This document shows positions 8,362 to 17,014 of a DNA stretch of 64,000 nt, piece after piece. The notes under the pieces are model-generated. The model had not been told where the DNA came from. It was given only the letters and a program-made list of their open reading frames with translations, and did not search any database. The position numbers were made by a program, and so were the translations under genes. How positions within the stretch are numbered: position 1 is the first letter of the stretch; every line of letters begins with the position of its first letter. The stretch is from Methylobacterium sp. J-068 (GTDB lineage Bacteria; Pseudomonadota; Alphaproteobacteria; Rhizobiales; Beijerinckiaceae), in the NCBI RefSeq assembly GCF_022829445.1, contig NZ_JAKSXY010000122.1, positions 496,001 to 560,000 on the forward strand, written 5' to 3'.

Positions 8362-8919
8362 TCACCCGTCGCGGCGTCGGGCGAGGGCCATGCCGATCCC
8401 GGTCAGCAGCATGCCCGTCAGGTCCCGCAAGTCCGCGTGACCGGTCCGCTGGAGCGCCGCGTGGACTTCGAGGCAACGGTCCGCGGCGATCACGAGGGGA
8501 TCGTCGCCCTCCCGATCGAGGGACGCGGCCGAGAGGAAGCGCTTCGGATGGCTGTCCGTCGTGTCGATATAGGCACCCGAGCCGTGCATGGCGCCGGTCA
8601 CGTCGCGCAGGAGGGTGCCGCGGTTGAGGACCCAGCGCACCTCGCCGGTCGCCGACCGGATCCTGAACTCGGCCGAGAACGGGCCCCCGGTCAGGCGGGC
8701 CCGGCGGATGCGCGCGAAGACCCAGTCCCGGTCGTCCGGATGCGTACAGCCCAGGGCGGCCTCGAGGGGCAGCGGCTGGTCGGCGAGGCCGGGATCGCCG
8801 GCGAGCATGGCCGCCGCGCCGGGATCGAGGATCGAGCGGCCGGCGGCGACATCCGTGCTCCAGGTGCCGATCAGGCCCGCCGCCCGGAGCGCGGGCATCG
8901 CCGTCGTCATCGACACCAT
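8362..8919 (-). CDS. single PAS-domain (PAS_3) protein
   Basis: A 185 aa protein made of one PAS fold of the PAS_3 type at about residues 15-125: GLIGTWSTDVAAGR, HPDDRDWVFARI, EFRIRSATGEVRWVLNRG and the closing GAYIDTTD. The C-terminal 60 residues are helical with no kinase, GGDEF or HTH domain, so it is either a stand-alone sensor or a partner for another protein. RWVLNRG is the typical W-based strand of sensory PAS_3 domains. The start at 8919 gives MVSMTTAMPALR; GGAGGATCC lies 5-10 bases upstream. It is divergent from the small HTH-like gene at 9113. Confidence 0.75.
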   Translation of the reverse strand: MVSMTTAMPALRAAGLIGTWSTDVAAGRSILDPGAAAMLAGDPGLADQPLPLEAALGCTHPDDRDWVFARIRRARLTGGPFSAEFRIRSATGEVRWVLNRGTLLRDVTGAMHGSGAYIDTTDSHPKRFLSAASLDREGDDPLVIAADRCLEVHAALQRTGHADLRDLTGMLLTGIGMALARRRDG

Positions 8920-9053
8920 TCGGATCCTCCGCAGTCACACTTAACAAATGATCTAGTGCAACTCAGGAGACAAGTAGAGCGGCATTGGGTTTTCCCCAGC
9001 CGCTCGACGGCCATGCGATGGCGTAAGGACAAAACAAATTGTGATGCGACCTC

Positions 9054-9065
9054 ATATCGCGATAT
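9054..9065. promoter_or_regulatory. 12-bp palindrome in a divergent promoter region
   Basis: ATATCGCGATAT is a perfect palindrome about 50 bases before the start of the small gene at 9113 and 135 bases from the PAS gene start, inside an AT-richer patch (about 8935-9080). It may be an operator shared by the two divergent genes. No regulator family can be assigned. Confidence 0.3.
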
Positions 9066-9112
9066 TGAAGATTGAATTCGACCGCGATCTCGGCAGAGGG
9101 AGGGTGGCGAAC

Positions 9113-9352
9113 ATGGACGATGACAGCACGCGCTCGGTACTGCGGCGGATCGCGGCAGCACTCGACATCTGCGAGAGCACGTTCTGGACACAGGATGGCG
9201 GGCGACCGGACGCGCGCTTCGCGGCCGTCTCGGAACAGCTCGAGCTTCTGACGGTCTTTCAGGCGATCGGAGACCCGGAGGTGCGCGGCTCCTGCCTCCA
9301 GTACCTTCGGGATGCCGCCCGTTCGACTGCCCCGGCAATGGGCGCGCGCTGA
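9113..9352 (+). CDS. small regulator-like protein
   Basis: A 79 aa protein, MDDDSTRSVLRRIAAALD..., preceded by GGGAGGGTGG 5-10 bases upstream. An in-frame ATG at 9041 would add 24 residues but lacks a Shine-Dalgarno. The C-terminal part (SEQLELLTVFQAIGDPEVRGSC, split here as LELLTVFQAIGDPEVRG) resembles the tail of short alphaproteobacterial XRE-type regulators in which a helical region is followed by F..I.DPE.R. A complete HTH cannot be identified in the N-terminal half, so DNA binding is only suggested. It is divergent from the PAS protein and may be its partner. Confidence 0.55.
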   Translation: MDDDSTRSVLRRIAAALDICESTFWTQDGGRPDARFAAVSEQLELLTVFQAIGDPEVRGSCLQYLRDAARSTAPAMGAR

Positions 9353-9403
9353 ACCGCGCCGGCCGGGCGGGCGCGCCCGGCCCGGTTCCTCGCGGTCGCG
9401 GGA

Positions 9404-11377
9404 TCAGGCCGCCGAGGCGATCGCCGTCGAGGCCCGGCGGACCTTGCCGGCGCCTTCGAGGAAGGCGTGGGCGTCCTCCTTGCGCTCGAAGACGTGGGGG
9501 GCGAGGCCGCGCCGGTTGAGGGCTTCTTCCATCTTGAGGCGCAGGAAGGCGCTGGTCGCGTAGCGGGTGGTCGTGAGGTAGTAGTTCGCCTGAAGGTATT
9601 GGATCATGTGCGCGTAGTCGTCGTACAGGTTCTCGTTGATGCGGAACCCGTCGTGGTTGACCACGGTGTTGACCCGCTGACCGGCCTTCTTGCACGCGCC
9701 CACCAGCACCATGCGCAGGTCATCGAGGTCGCTCTTGGCGCGGGCGTGCCAACCCTCCAGGTTCACGAACAGGATGTTGCGCTCGGAGTCGTAGCTCACC
9801 CGCTCGGCGAGGTTGAGGTTGAGCAGGTCGGCGAGCAGTTCCATCGGCTCTTCGCGGAAGAGGCGGGCATCCATCGGCACCGGCTGCTTGATGATCGGCC
9901 GGAAGCCCATATGGGGCAGGATGTCCCGCTCGATGTCGATGCCGGGGGCCACCTCGATGAGTTCCAGGCCCTCGTCGGTGAGCTGGAAGACGCAGCGCTC
10001 CGTGACGTAGATCACGGGCTGCGCCCGCATCTGGGCGTAGCGCCCGCTGAAGGTGACCTGCTCCACCTGAGGCAGGAACTTCTGCGAGCGTCCCTCCGTG
10101 ACGATGCGCAGGCGCCCGTCCTCGATCACGGTCTCCAGGCCGCCCACCGTGAAGGTGCCGGCGAAGACCACCGAGCGGGCGTTCTGGCTGATGTTGATGA
10201 AGCCGCCGCAGCCGTTGAGGCGGCCGCCGAACATGCTGGTGTTGACGTTGCCGTGCTGGTCGCACTCGGCCAGCCCGAGGCAGGTCATGTCCAGGCCGCC
10301 GCCGTCGTAGAAATCGAACATCTGGTTCTGGTCGATGACGCAATCGGCGTTCGTCGCGGCGCCGAAGCTCGACCCGGAGGCCAGCACGCCGCCGACGGCG
10401 CCCGCCTCGGTGGTCAGGGTGATGTAGGGCGTCACCTTCTCCTCGTTGGCCACCGCCGAGATGCCCTCGGGCGCGCCGACGCCGAGATTGACCACGCCGT
10501 TCGGCGGCAGCTCGAAGGCGGCGCGCCGGGCGATGACCTTGCGGGCGTCGAGCGGCATCCGCTTCATGCCGCTGACCGGCACGCGGATCTGGCCCGCGAG
10601 CGCCGCATCGTGCTGCACGCCGTAGTTCATGCGGTGCATCTCGGGCTCGGCCAGCACCACGCAATCCACGAGGATGCCGGGCACGCGCACGTCCTTGGGC
10701 AGCAGGAATCCGTCGTCGACGATGCGCTCCACCTGCGCGATGACGATGCCGCCGTTGTTGCGCGCGGCCATGGCCTGGGCGAGGCAGTCGAGGGTCAGGG
10801 CCTCTTTCTCGAAGGAGATGTTGCCCGACGGATCGGCCGAGGTGCCGCGGATGAAGGCCACGTCGATCTTGGTGGCGGTGTAGAACAGCCACTCCTCGCC
10901 ATCGACCTCCACGAGCTTGACGATCTCGGTCTCCGTCACGCCGTTGACGCGCGCCCCCCCGTGGCGCGGATCCACGTAGGTATGCAGCCCCACCTTCGAG
11001 AACAGGCCGGGCTGACCGGCGGCGCAGGCCCGGTAGAGCTGGGAGATCACCCCCTGGGGCAGGTTGTAGCCCAGGATCTTGTCCTCCTGCGCGGCCTTGG
11101 CGACCTTCGGCATGCGGCCGAAATTGGCGGCGATGACCCGCCGCAGCAGGCCCTCGTGGTACAGGCGCCCGGTGCCGAGGCCTTTGCTGTCGCCCGCGCC
11201 CGCCGTCATGATCAGGGTCAGGTCGCGGGGCGCCCCGGTCTCGACGAAGCGCTTCTCGAGGGCGGCGTGCAGCGCCTCCGGGATGCAGCTCTGGACGAAG
11301 CCCGTCGTGGTGACCACGTCGTTGTGCCGGATCAGGGCGATCGCCTCGCTGGCCGTGATGACCTTGTTCTTCTTCAT
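9404..11377 (-). CDS. pct: propionate CoA-transferase-like acyl-CoA transferase (family I)
   Basis: Transfers CoA between short-chain acyl-CoAs and acetate or related acids through a glutamyl-CoA thioester. The 657 aa protein is a fused alpha/beta family I CoA-transferase: the alpha half runs to about residue 280, and the beta half holds the catalytic motif TTEAGAVGG with Glu-324 in this numbering, the position known for Clostridium propionicum Pct. The oxyanion-loop type GVGAPEGI precedes it at about 300. The start at ATG 11377 (MKKNKVITASEA) is chosen because the family begins there; GGAGGA is 12 bases upstream, slightly far. An upstream in-frame ATG at 11404 adds nine residues. YdiF-like function in short-chain acid metabolism or PHA turnover is inferred. 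Confidence 0.88.
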   Translation of the reverse strand: MKKNKVITASEAIALIRHNDVVTTTGFVQSCIPEALHAALEKRFVETGAPRDLTLIMTAGAGDSKGLGTGRLYHEGLLRRVIAANFGRMPKVAKAAQEDKILGYNLPQGVISQLYRACAAGQPGLFSKVGLHTYVDPRHGGARVNGVTETEIVKLVEVDGEEWLFYTATKIDVAFIRGTSADPSGNISFEKEALTLDCLAQAMAARNNGGIVIAQVERIVDDGFLLPKDVRVPGILVDCVVLAEPEMHRMNYGVQHDAALAGQIRVPVSGMKRMPLDARKVIARRAAFELPPNGVVNLGVGAPEGISAVANEEKVTPYITLTTEAGAVGGVLASGSSFGAATNADCVIDQNQMFDFYDGGGLDMTCLGLAECDQHGNVNTSMFGGRLNGCGGFINISQNARSVVFAGTFTVGGLETVIEDGRLRIVTEGRSQKFLPQVEQVTFSGRYAQMRAQPVIYVTERCVFQLTDEGLELIEVAPGIDIERDILPHMGFRPIIKQPVPMDARLFREEPMELLADLLNLNLAERVSYDSERNILFVNLEGWHARAKSDLDDLRMVLVGACKKAGQRVNTVVNHDGFRINENLYDDYAHMIQYLQANYYLTTTRYATSAFLRLKMEEALNRRGLAPHVFERKEDAHAFLEGAGKVRRASTAIASAA

Positions 11378-11781
11378 GGGCCGGGCCGTCCTCCGCATTC
11401 CCACGGCTGCGCCGGGCGGCGGATCGGAACCTGCCGGAGGGCGCGCACGGGAAAGTCTTGTTCTCGTGCGGCAGCGTAAAGAGCCGCCTGAAGCTTCGCA
11501 AGAGCGACCGGGGTGACGTTGCGGCGCAATTTGAGCTTGGTGCGGTGCAAATTTTTCAATGCAGCCTCAAATTCAACTGAGGCCCCGCCTCGGAAAGATC
11601 TCGCAGGGACGGGGGAAGCGCAGGCGGGAGCGCCGAAGCGACGGATCTCCACTCGGGATTATTCATAATACCGGCGCAAGGCCCACGCGGATGGTGCGCG
11701 CGAGGTCCGCGGCATGCCCCGCGTGACGCCTGCTGCCGCGCGCTCGAACCGCGACGAACCGGCCCCGCGCGGAGGCCGGGA
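11378..11781. other. intergenic region between CoA-transferase and kinase genes
   Basis: About 400 bases hold the promoter of the CoA-transferase (minus strand) and the 3' end of the kinase gene. There is a short AT-rich stretch at about 11535-11580 (TTTTTCAATG, TCAAATTCAACT). A 6-bp stem CCGGCC/GGCCGG at about 11759-11778 next to the kinase stop may act as a weak terminator. A 92-codon minus-strand frame covers part of it but lacks a ribosome binding site and recognisable features. Confidence 0.5.
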
Positions 11782-13137
11782 TCAGGCCAGCATGTAGGTC
11801 AGGAGCGCGCGCAGCTGGGCCGGGCGGACCGGCTTGTGGATCAGCTGCGCCCCGAGGGCCGTCACCTCGGCCTCGATCTCGGGCGAATGGTCCGCGGTGG
11901 TGACGATGACCGGACGGCGCAGGCCCGTGCAGGCCTGGAGATGGGCCGCCACGTCGAGGCCGCAGGCGCCGTTGTCGAGGTGGTAGTCGAGCACCAGGAG
12001 GTCGGGCGGTTCCATCCCGTCGGCGAGCGCCGCCTCGACGCCCGCGCGGTCGCGATGCACGGCCACCTCGGCGTCCCAGGCCCGCAGAAGGCGCTCCAGG
12101 GCATCGGCCGTCGGCGGGTCGTTCTCGACCACGAGGATGCGCGCGCCGGTGAGCCGCGTCGCCACGGGCGCCACCGGCACCGTGCGCTCCGGCGGCGTCA
12201 GGCTGGACGGGAGGGTCAGGGCCATGCGGGTGCCGCGCCCGACCCGCGAGGCGAGTTCGAGGGGATGGTCGAGGGCGACCGCCATCCGGCGCACGATGGA
12301 GAGGCCGAGGCCGAGGCCGGGCTCGCCCCCCTCCCCTTCCCCGCCACCCCGGAAGAACTCCTCGAACACGAGGTCGTGCTCGGCGGGCGCGATGCCGCAG
12401 CCGGTGTCGAGCACCTCGATGCGGCAGGCGCCCCCGCGCCGGCGGGCCGCCACGAGCACGCCGCCCTGGCGGGTGTAGCGGATGGCGTTCGAGACCAGGT
12501 TCTGCACGATGCGCTGGAGCAGCATCGGATCGCTGGCCACCACCAGGTCGGGCCCGCGCACGGTCAGGCGCAGGCCCTTACGCTCGGCCAGCGGCCGGAA
12601 GCTCGCCGCGATGCCGTCGAGGAGTTCGTTGAGCGCCACGGGCTTGACCGCCGGGCGGACCACGCCGGCATCGAGCTTCGAGATGTCGAGGAGGGTCTTG
12701 ATCAGATCCTCGATGATCTGGAGCCCGCGCTCGATCTGGCCCGAGATCGCCAGCGCCTCCGGCCCGAGGGCGAGGTCGGCGAGCGCCGAGGCCGAGAGCC
12801 GCGCCGCGTTGAGCGGCTGGAGCAGGTCGTGGCTCGCGGCTGCCAGGAAGCGGGTCTTCGAGCGGTTGGCGTTCTCGGCCTCCTCCTTGGCCGCCACCAG
12901 GGCCTCGTTGGAGCGCTCCAGGCGGCGCATCAGCCCCGTCAGCTCCTCGGTGCGGGTGCGGACCCGGCCCTCCAGCATGGTGGCGGTCTGGAACAGCGAG
13001 TAGGCCCCGCCCTGCTGGTCCATGCTGCGCTCGACATGCGCCATCAGCGCCGCGTTGATGCGCTCCAGCTTGGCGATGCGCCGCAGATTCGCGTCCTCGC
13101 CCGCCGGGAGGCTCTCGGGATCGCAGGGCGAGACCAT
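11782..13137 (-). CDS. hybrid sensor histidine kinase, partner of the FIST sensor
   Basis: A cytoplasmic 451 aa hybrid kinase. Residues 20-95 form a coiled coil ending in an EEAENANRSKTRFL linker. The H-box is ASHDLLQPLNAARL with phospho-acceptor His-103. N-box NLVSNAIRYT is at about 213, G1 DTGCGIAP near 244 and G2 GLGLGLSIV near 275. A receiver domain spans 332-451, with Asp-384 in LLVLDYHLDNG and Lys-435. There is no transmembrane or PAS input domain, so input must come from a partner. Its ATG overlaps the FIST gene stop by one base (TGATG), so the two are translationally coupled. The layout matches the known NosP-NahK type pairs (FIST haem protein and hybrid kinase). The phospho-partner is likely the divergent NarL-type regulator at 14495. 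Confidence 0.9.
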   Translation of the reverse strand: MVSPCDPESLPAGEDANLRRIAKLERINAALMAHVERSMDQQGGAYSLFQTATMLEGRVRTRTEELTGLMRRLERSNEALVAAKEEAENANRSKTRFLAAASHDLLQPLNAARLSASALADLALGPEALAISGQIERGLQIIEDLIKTLLDISKLDAGVVRPAVKPVALNELLDGIAASFRPLAERKGLRLTVRGPDLVVASDPMLLQRIVQNLVSNAIRYTRQGGVLVAARRRGGACRIEVLDTGCGIAPAEHDLVFEEFFRGGGEGEGGEPGLGLGLSIVRRMAVALDHPLELASRVGRGTRMALTLPSSLTPPERTVPVAPVATRLTGARILVVENDPPTADALERLLRAWDAEVAVHRDRAGVEAALADGMEPPDLLVLDYHLDNGACGLDVAAHLQACTGLRRPVIVTTADHSPEIEAEVTALGAQLIHKPVRPAQLRALLTYMLA

Positions 13138-14351
13138 CACCTCGCGCCCCTGCGCCGTCCTGCCCCGTCCTGCCCCGCCATGCCGCGCCCGATGGCGATG
13201 CCCGTGAAGGTCTGGTTCAGGTGCATCGACCGGTACTGCTCGCCGTAGGTGTCGAAGCCGACGATATCGTAGCGCCGGTAGAGATCGAAGATGCCGTGGC
13301 GCACCTGCCGGCTCTCGGCGTCGAGGCGGCGCAGCACGCATTCGAAGCCGATGACGAGGTCGATGCCCCCGAGATCGGCGTCGAGGCGCGCGAGTTCGGC
13401 GGCGGTGGCCGCCACGATGTCGCGCGGCCGCGCCAGGGTGAGCACGACGCCCTCGTCGATGGCGCAGAAGAAGCTGAGCGAGCCGTCCGCGTTCATGCGC
13501 CGGATCGAGCGGCAGAAATACTCGCCGCCCACCTTCACCGCGAGGGGATAGGCGGCAAAGCTCATCGGCGAGAGCCGCTCGGGGTCGAGCCCCACCGCCA
13601 TGGCGTATTCCCGCGCTGCGGGCTCGGCGTTGAGTTCGTGGACGGTGCGCTGCTCGTCGTCCGAGGCGGTGACCACGAACTTGGTGTCGGTCGGCTCGAA
13701 ATTGTCGCTCTTGAAGATCTGGATCGGGAAGGCCGTCTCGACCAGCAGCAGCACGGCGGCGCGCTGGTGGATGCGGCCGTCGTGGAGCAGCACGGTCTCG
13801 CGGAAGGTGAGGTCGTCCCCCGCCGATCCGCCGACGAGGGGGATGCCGTCGAGCGCCCAGGCGATGGCCGAGACCACGGTCTCCTCGGCATTGGCGAGGC
13901 CGTCGATGAGCGAGAGCGCGAAGCGGCCGCCCGAGGCCGGATCGGCGCCAGCCTCGTCGCCCGTGCTCCCGAGGCTCCGGCGCAGGGCGCGCACGCTGGA
14001 GGCGGTGCGCTCGACGTCGAGATGGTCGATGGCGTCGAGCAGCGTCGAGACGATGCGGAAGCCCTCCACCGGAAAGGCGATGACCACGAGGCCGCGCTCC
14101 AGGCCGCCCGCCGGCGAGATGCCGCCCGACATGGTGCAGCCGGCGATGCCCGCGCCGGGAAAGCGGGCGATGAGCCCACGGTTCAGGGTCTCGACGTCGT
14201 AATCGGCCGAGAAGAACGCGATGACCTGCGCGACGCGGCGCGCACCGATGGCGGCGCCGATCTCGGTGATCGCCGCCTCGGCGTCGAGGGCCTCCGTCCA
14301 GGCCGTCGTGATGCCGCACAGATGCGTGCGCACCCGCGTCCCCTCCGCCAC
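13137..14351 (-). CDS. FIST-domain sensor protein (NosP-like)
   Basis: A 404 aa soluble protein with FIST_N (about residues 25-230) and FIST_C (about 240-375) domains. Visible family features include GCTMSGGISPAGG (about 68-80), GGSAGDDLTF (about 168) and the C-terminal IGFECVLRR, FDTYGEQY and HLNQTFTGIAI. FIST proteins are ligand-binding sensory domains; in NosP proteins FIST binds haem and senses nitric oxide, and is encoded with a hybrid kinase, as here. Haem binding by this protein is an inference. The start is placed at GTG 14351, with GAGGGGG 6 bases upstream, because upstream ATGs would overlap the divergent regulator's leader. The stop overlaps the kinase start. Confidence 0.88.
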   Translation of the reverse strand: MAEGTRVRTHLCGITTAWTEALDAEAAITEIGAAIGARRVAQVIAFFSADYDVETLNRGLIARFPGAGIAGCTMSGGISPAGGLERGLVVIAFPVEGFRIVSTLLDAIDHLDVERTASSVRALRRSLGSTGDEAGADPASGGRFALSLIDGLANAEETVVSAIAWALDGIPLVGGSAGDDLTFRETVLLHDGRIHQRAAVLLLVETAFPIQIFKSDNFEPTDTKFVVTASDDEQRTVHELNAEPAAREYAMAVGLDPERLSPMSFAAYPLAVKVGGEYFCRSIRRMNADGSLSFFCAIDEGVVLTLARPRDIVAATAAELARLDADLGGIDLVIGFECVLRRLDAESRQVRHGIFDLYRRYDIVGFDTYGEQYRSMHLNQTFTGIAIGRGMAGQDGAGRRRGAR

Positions 14352-14494
14352 GTCGTCCCCCTCACCCGTTCGGCGCGGGCCGGGCTTGACGCCCGGTTCT
14401 CCGCGATGACACGAGTATGTCGGGCGACCGGTCTGCACGCAATGCGAGGCCGGACCGCTCCGGAGCAGGGGCGCACGCGCCGGGCGGAACGGGC

Positions 14495-15178
14495 ATGCAT
14501 CTCCTCATCGTCGACGATCATCCGCTGTTTCGCGACGCGCTCGCCAGCGCGGTCGGCCTCGCCTATCCGGACGCGACGCTGCACGAGGCCGACGGCATCG
14601 CCAGCGCCTGCGCGGTGCTGGGCGCCCAGCCCGCCATCGAGATCATCCTGCTCGACCTCTCGATGCAGGGCGTCACCGGCTTCGAGGGCCTGATGGCGAT
14701 CCGGGCGCAGGCGCCGCGGGTGCCGATCCTGGTGGTGTCCGGCCTCGAGGACCCGCGCATCATCCGCGAGGCCCTCGACCACGGCGCGGCCGGCTTCGTG
14801 CCGAAGGCCGTCGACAAGGCGACCCTGACGCGGGCCATCGCCGACGTGCTGGCCGGCGGGCTCTCCATCCCGACGGCCCTGGACGTCAAGGCCCTGGCCA
14901 ACACGGCGTCCCGGTCGCCGACGGCCCCGGCGGCCCGCAAGGCGCCGCTCGCCGAGCGGGTCGCGAGCCTGACGCCCCAGCAGTTGCGGGTGCTGGCGAT
15001 GATCCGCCAGGGCAAGCTGAACAAGCAGATCGCGCACGAGCTCCAGGTCGGGGATTCCACCGTGAAGGCGCATGTCTCCGAGATCCTGCGCAAGCTCGAC
15101 GTCATCAGCCGCACCCAGATCGTGATCGAGACCGCGCTCCTCGACTTCGACCGGATCACCGCCGGGCCGGAGGCCTGA
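14495..15178 (+). CDS. NarL/FixJ-type response regulator
   Basis: A 227 aa regulator: receiver domain at 1-120 with the acidic pair Asp-8/Asp-9, phospho-acceptor Asp-54 in ILLDLSMQGV and Lys-108 in FVPKAV, then a LuxR-type HTH at about 170-225 (SLTPQQLRVLAMIRQG, NKQIAHELQVGDSTVKAHVS). It starts at the ATG giving MHLLIVDDH; the frame is open upstream to 14417 but that lies in the divergent promoter region. It is divergent from the FIST-kinase operon and probably receives phosphate from that kinase, controlling genes by DNA binding. Confidence 0.92.
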   Translation: MHLLIVDDHPLFRDALASAVGLAYPDATLHEADGIASACAVLGAQPAIEIILLDLSMQGVTGFEGLMAIRAQAPRVPILVVSGLEDPRIIREALDHGAAGFVPKAVDKATLTRAIADVLAGGLSIPTALDVKALANTASRSPTAPAARKAPLAERVASLTPQQLRVLAMIRQGKLNKQIAHELQVGDSTVKAHVSEILRKLDVISRTQIVIETALLDFDRITAGPEA

Positions 15179-15225
15179 TCCGGATTTCCGCCCACCCCTC
15201 GATCGCGAGCCGGCGCGCCGAAGGC

Positions 15226-16956
15226 CTAGCGCGCCAGCAGGACGATGACGGCGACCGCCAGCCCGAGGGAGACGAGCTTCCAGAACAGCACCGGATCGCG
15301 TTCCAGGAGGGCCGCGCGCCGGATGCCGGGAAGCGACGGGTTCGGATGGCGCAGGTCGTGGACGAAGGCCGAGAGCGCGTCGTAGCGCTGGGCCGGGCTC
15401 GGATGGACCGCCTTGCGGATCGCGGCGTCGACATAGGCCGGCAGGCCCGCGCGCGCGGCGGCGATCGAGACATAGCGCAGGCGCCGTCCATGCGCCTCGC
15501 TGAAGGCCCGTGCGGCTTCGGCGCCGTAGGGCAGGCGCCCGGTGAGCATCTGATAGGCGATCACGCCGAGCGAGAAGGTGTCCGATTCCGGCGTGGCGGG
15601 ACGTCCGGCGAGGCATTCCGGCGCGGTGTACTGCACCGTCCCGTGAACCGCCTCGTGGACGTCCGGCTCGTCCTCCGCGATGCCCGCGATCCGGGTGGAG
15701 CCGAAATCGATGATCCGGACGGTGCCGGCGGTGTCGATCAGGATGTTGTGGGGGCGCAGGTCCCGGTGCACCATCTCGCGCCGGTGGAAGGCGCGCAGGC
15801 CCGCCGCGATCTGCTCGACGATGCGGCGCACCTCCTCCAGGTCAGGCCGGGGGTCGTCGCGCAGCCACTGGGCCAGGGTGCGGCCCTCGACGTAGTCCAT
15901 CACGGTGTAGAGGTGGCTGCGGCGGCGCGTCTGCGGCGCGGCTCTCAGCACGTGCGGGCTGTCGATGCGGCGCGCGACCCATTCCTCCATCATCAGCCGG
16001 CGCAGGCCGGCCGGATCGGCGTGCAGCGCCGTCGACGGCACCTTGAGCGCCACCGTGCGCCCGGTCTCGGGGTCGAGCGCGACGTAGACGTGGCTGCGGT
16101 GACTCGCGTGCAGGGTGCGCAGCACGCGGTAGCCGTCGAACGTGGTCGGCGGGTCGAGGAGCGGAGCCGGAGGCAGGGCGTCGACCCGGCCCGAGAGATC
16201 GGCCGGATCGCCGTCCGGCACGGCATCGACCCGCACCACCTGGACGGTGAGATTGTCGGGGCTGCCGTTTTCATAGGCACGCCTGACGATCTCACGGGCA
16301 GCCCGGTCGAGATCGCCGGCGTGATCGGTGATGGTCGCGACGATGGCCTCGGGCCGGACGTGCTCGTGCACGCCGTCCGTCATCAGGACGAAGATGTCGC
16401 CGTGATCGATCGCGACCGCGTGGTGGTCGATCTCAACGTGCGGGGCGGCGCCGAGCGCCCGCCCGAGATAGGATTCCCCAGGGCCGAGGACGACGCGGTG
16501 ATCCTCGGTGAGCGCTTCGAGCGAGCGCCCGGCCACGCGCGACACGCGCGCATCACCCACATGGAAGATGTGGGCGATGCGCGATTTCAGGACGAGTACG
16601 GTGAAGGTGGTGACGTAGCCGCGGTCGCGGCCCCCATCCGGGTCGTGCAGGTGCCGGTTGCGCCGGGTCTCGGCGTGGAGCCACGAATTCGTCGCGGCGA
16701 TGACCCGGCTCGCGGCCGTCTTCACCGACCAGGTCTCGGGCGTGTCGTAATAGTCGGTCAGGAAACTCCTGACCGCCGTCTCGCTCGCGACGTGACTGAC
16801 GGCGCTGCTGCCGATCCCGTCCGCGATGGCGACCGCGCTTCCCTTGAGCGCGAGCACGGAGCCCTCGGGGACGAGGGCTCCGTGGAAATCCTGGTTGGTC
16901 TCCTTGCGGCCGCGCTCGCTGTGCTGGCCGAGGGAGAGCGTCAGAGTGGAAGCCAT
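15226..16956 (-). CDS. PP2C phosphatase-Ser/Thr kinase fusion, membrane-anchored
   Basis: A 576 aa bifunctional protein. Residues 8-240 form a PP2C-type phosphatase with the metal ligand motifs ETNQDF, IADGIGSS, HVGDARVSR, LMTDGVHEH and SPDNLTVQVV. Residues 270-530 form a Hanks-type kinase with TVALKVP, the catalytic loop VHRDLRPHNI (Arg instead of the usual Lys in HRDLKPEN), IIDFGST and a TAPE activation-segment end. A single C-terminal transmembrane helix (WKLVSLGLAVAVIVLL) anchors it. Such fusions are a known companion of nitrate/nitrite assimilation loci in proteobacteria. Here it lies 58 bases after the formate/nitrite transporter on the same strand, so they are probably co-transcribed and it may control the transporter or nitrite use. 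Confidence 0.9.
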   Translation of the reverse strand: MASTLTLSLGQHSERGRKETNQDFHGALVPEGSVLALKGSAVAIADGIGSSAVSHVASETAVRSFLTDYYDTPETWSVKTAASRVIAATNSWLHAETRRNRHLHDPDGGRDRGYVTTFTVLVLKSRIAHIFHVGDARVSRVAGRSLEALTEDHRVVLGPGESYLGRALGAAPHVEIDHHAVAIDHGDIFVLMTDGVHEHVRPEAIVATITDHAGDLDRAAREIVRRAYENGSPDNLTVQVVRVDAVPDGDPADLSGRVDALPPAPLLDPPTTFDGYRVLRTLHASHRSHVYVALDPETGRTVALKVPSTALHADPAGLRRLMMEEWVARRIDSPHVLRAAPQTRRRSHLYTVMDYVEGRTLAQWLRDDPRPDLEEVRRIVEQIAAGLRAFHRREMVHRDLRPHNILIDTAGTVRIIDFGSTRIAGIAEDEPDVHEAVHGTVQYTAPECLAGRPATPESDTFSLGVIAYQMLTGRLPYGAEAARAFSEAHGRRLRYVSIAAARAGLPAYVDAAIRKAVHPSPAQRYDALSAFVHDLRHPNPSLPGIRRAALLERDPVLFWKLVSLGLAVAVIVLLAR

Positions 16957-17014
16957 GCCACGGATTCCGGCGGACGGGCCCCGCGCTTCGGCGCGCGAGG
17001 CCCGGTCGCGCCGA

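Noticed and set aside
9467..11479. A 670-codon plus-strand frame opposite the CoA-transferase gene
   Set aside because: Composition (His, Asp, Val, Gly, Arg) is that of a reverse-complement shadow of a GC-rich gene; no motifs or ribosome site, whereas the other strand has a complete CoA-transferase.
11374..11652. 92-codon minus-strand frame upstream of the CoA-transferase
   Set aside because: It has some coding-like composition but overlaps the start of the CoA-transferase, lacks a ribosome site and shows no family features.
13221..14693. 490-codon plus-strand frame opposite the FIST gene
   Set aside because: Shadow frame; the FIST domain reads cleanly on the minus strand with overlapping kinase start.
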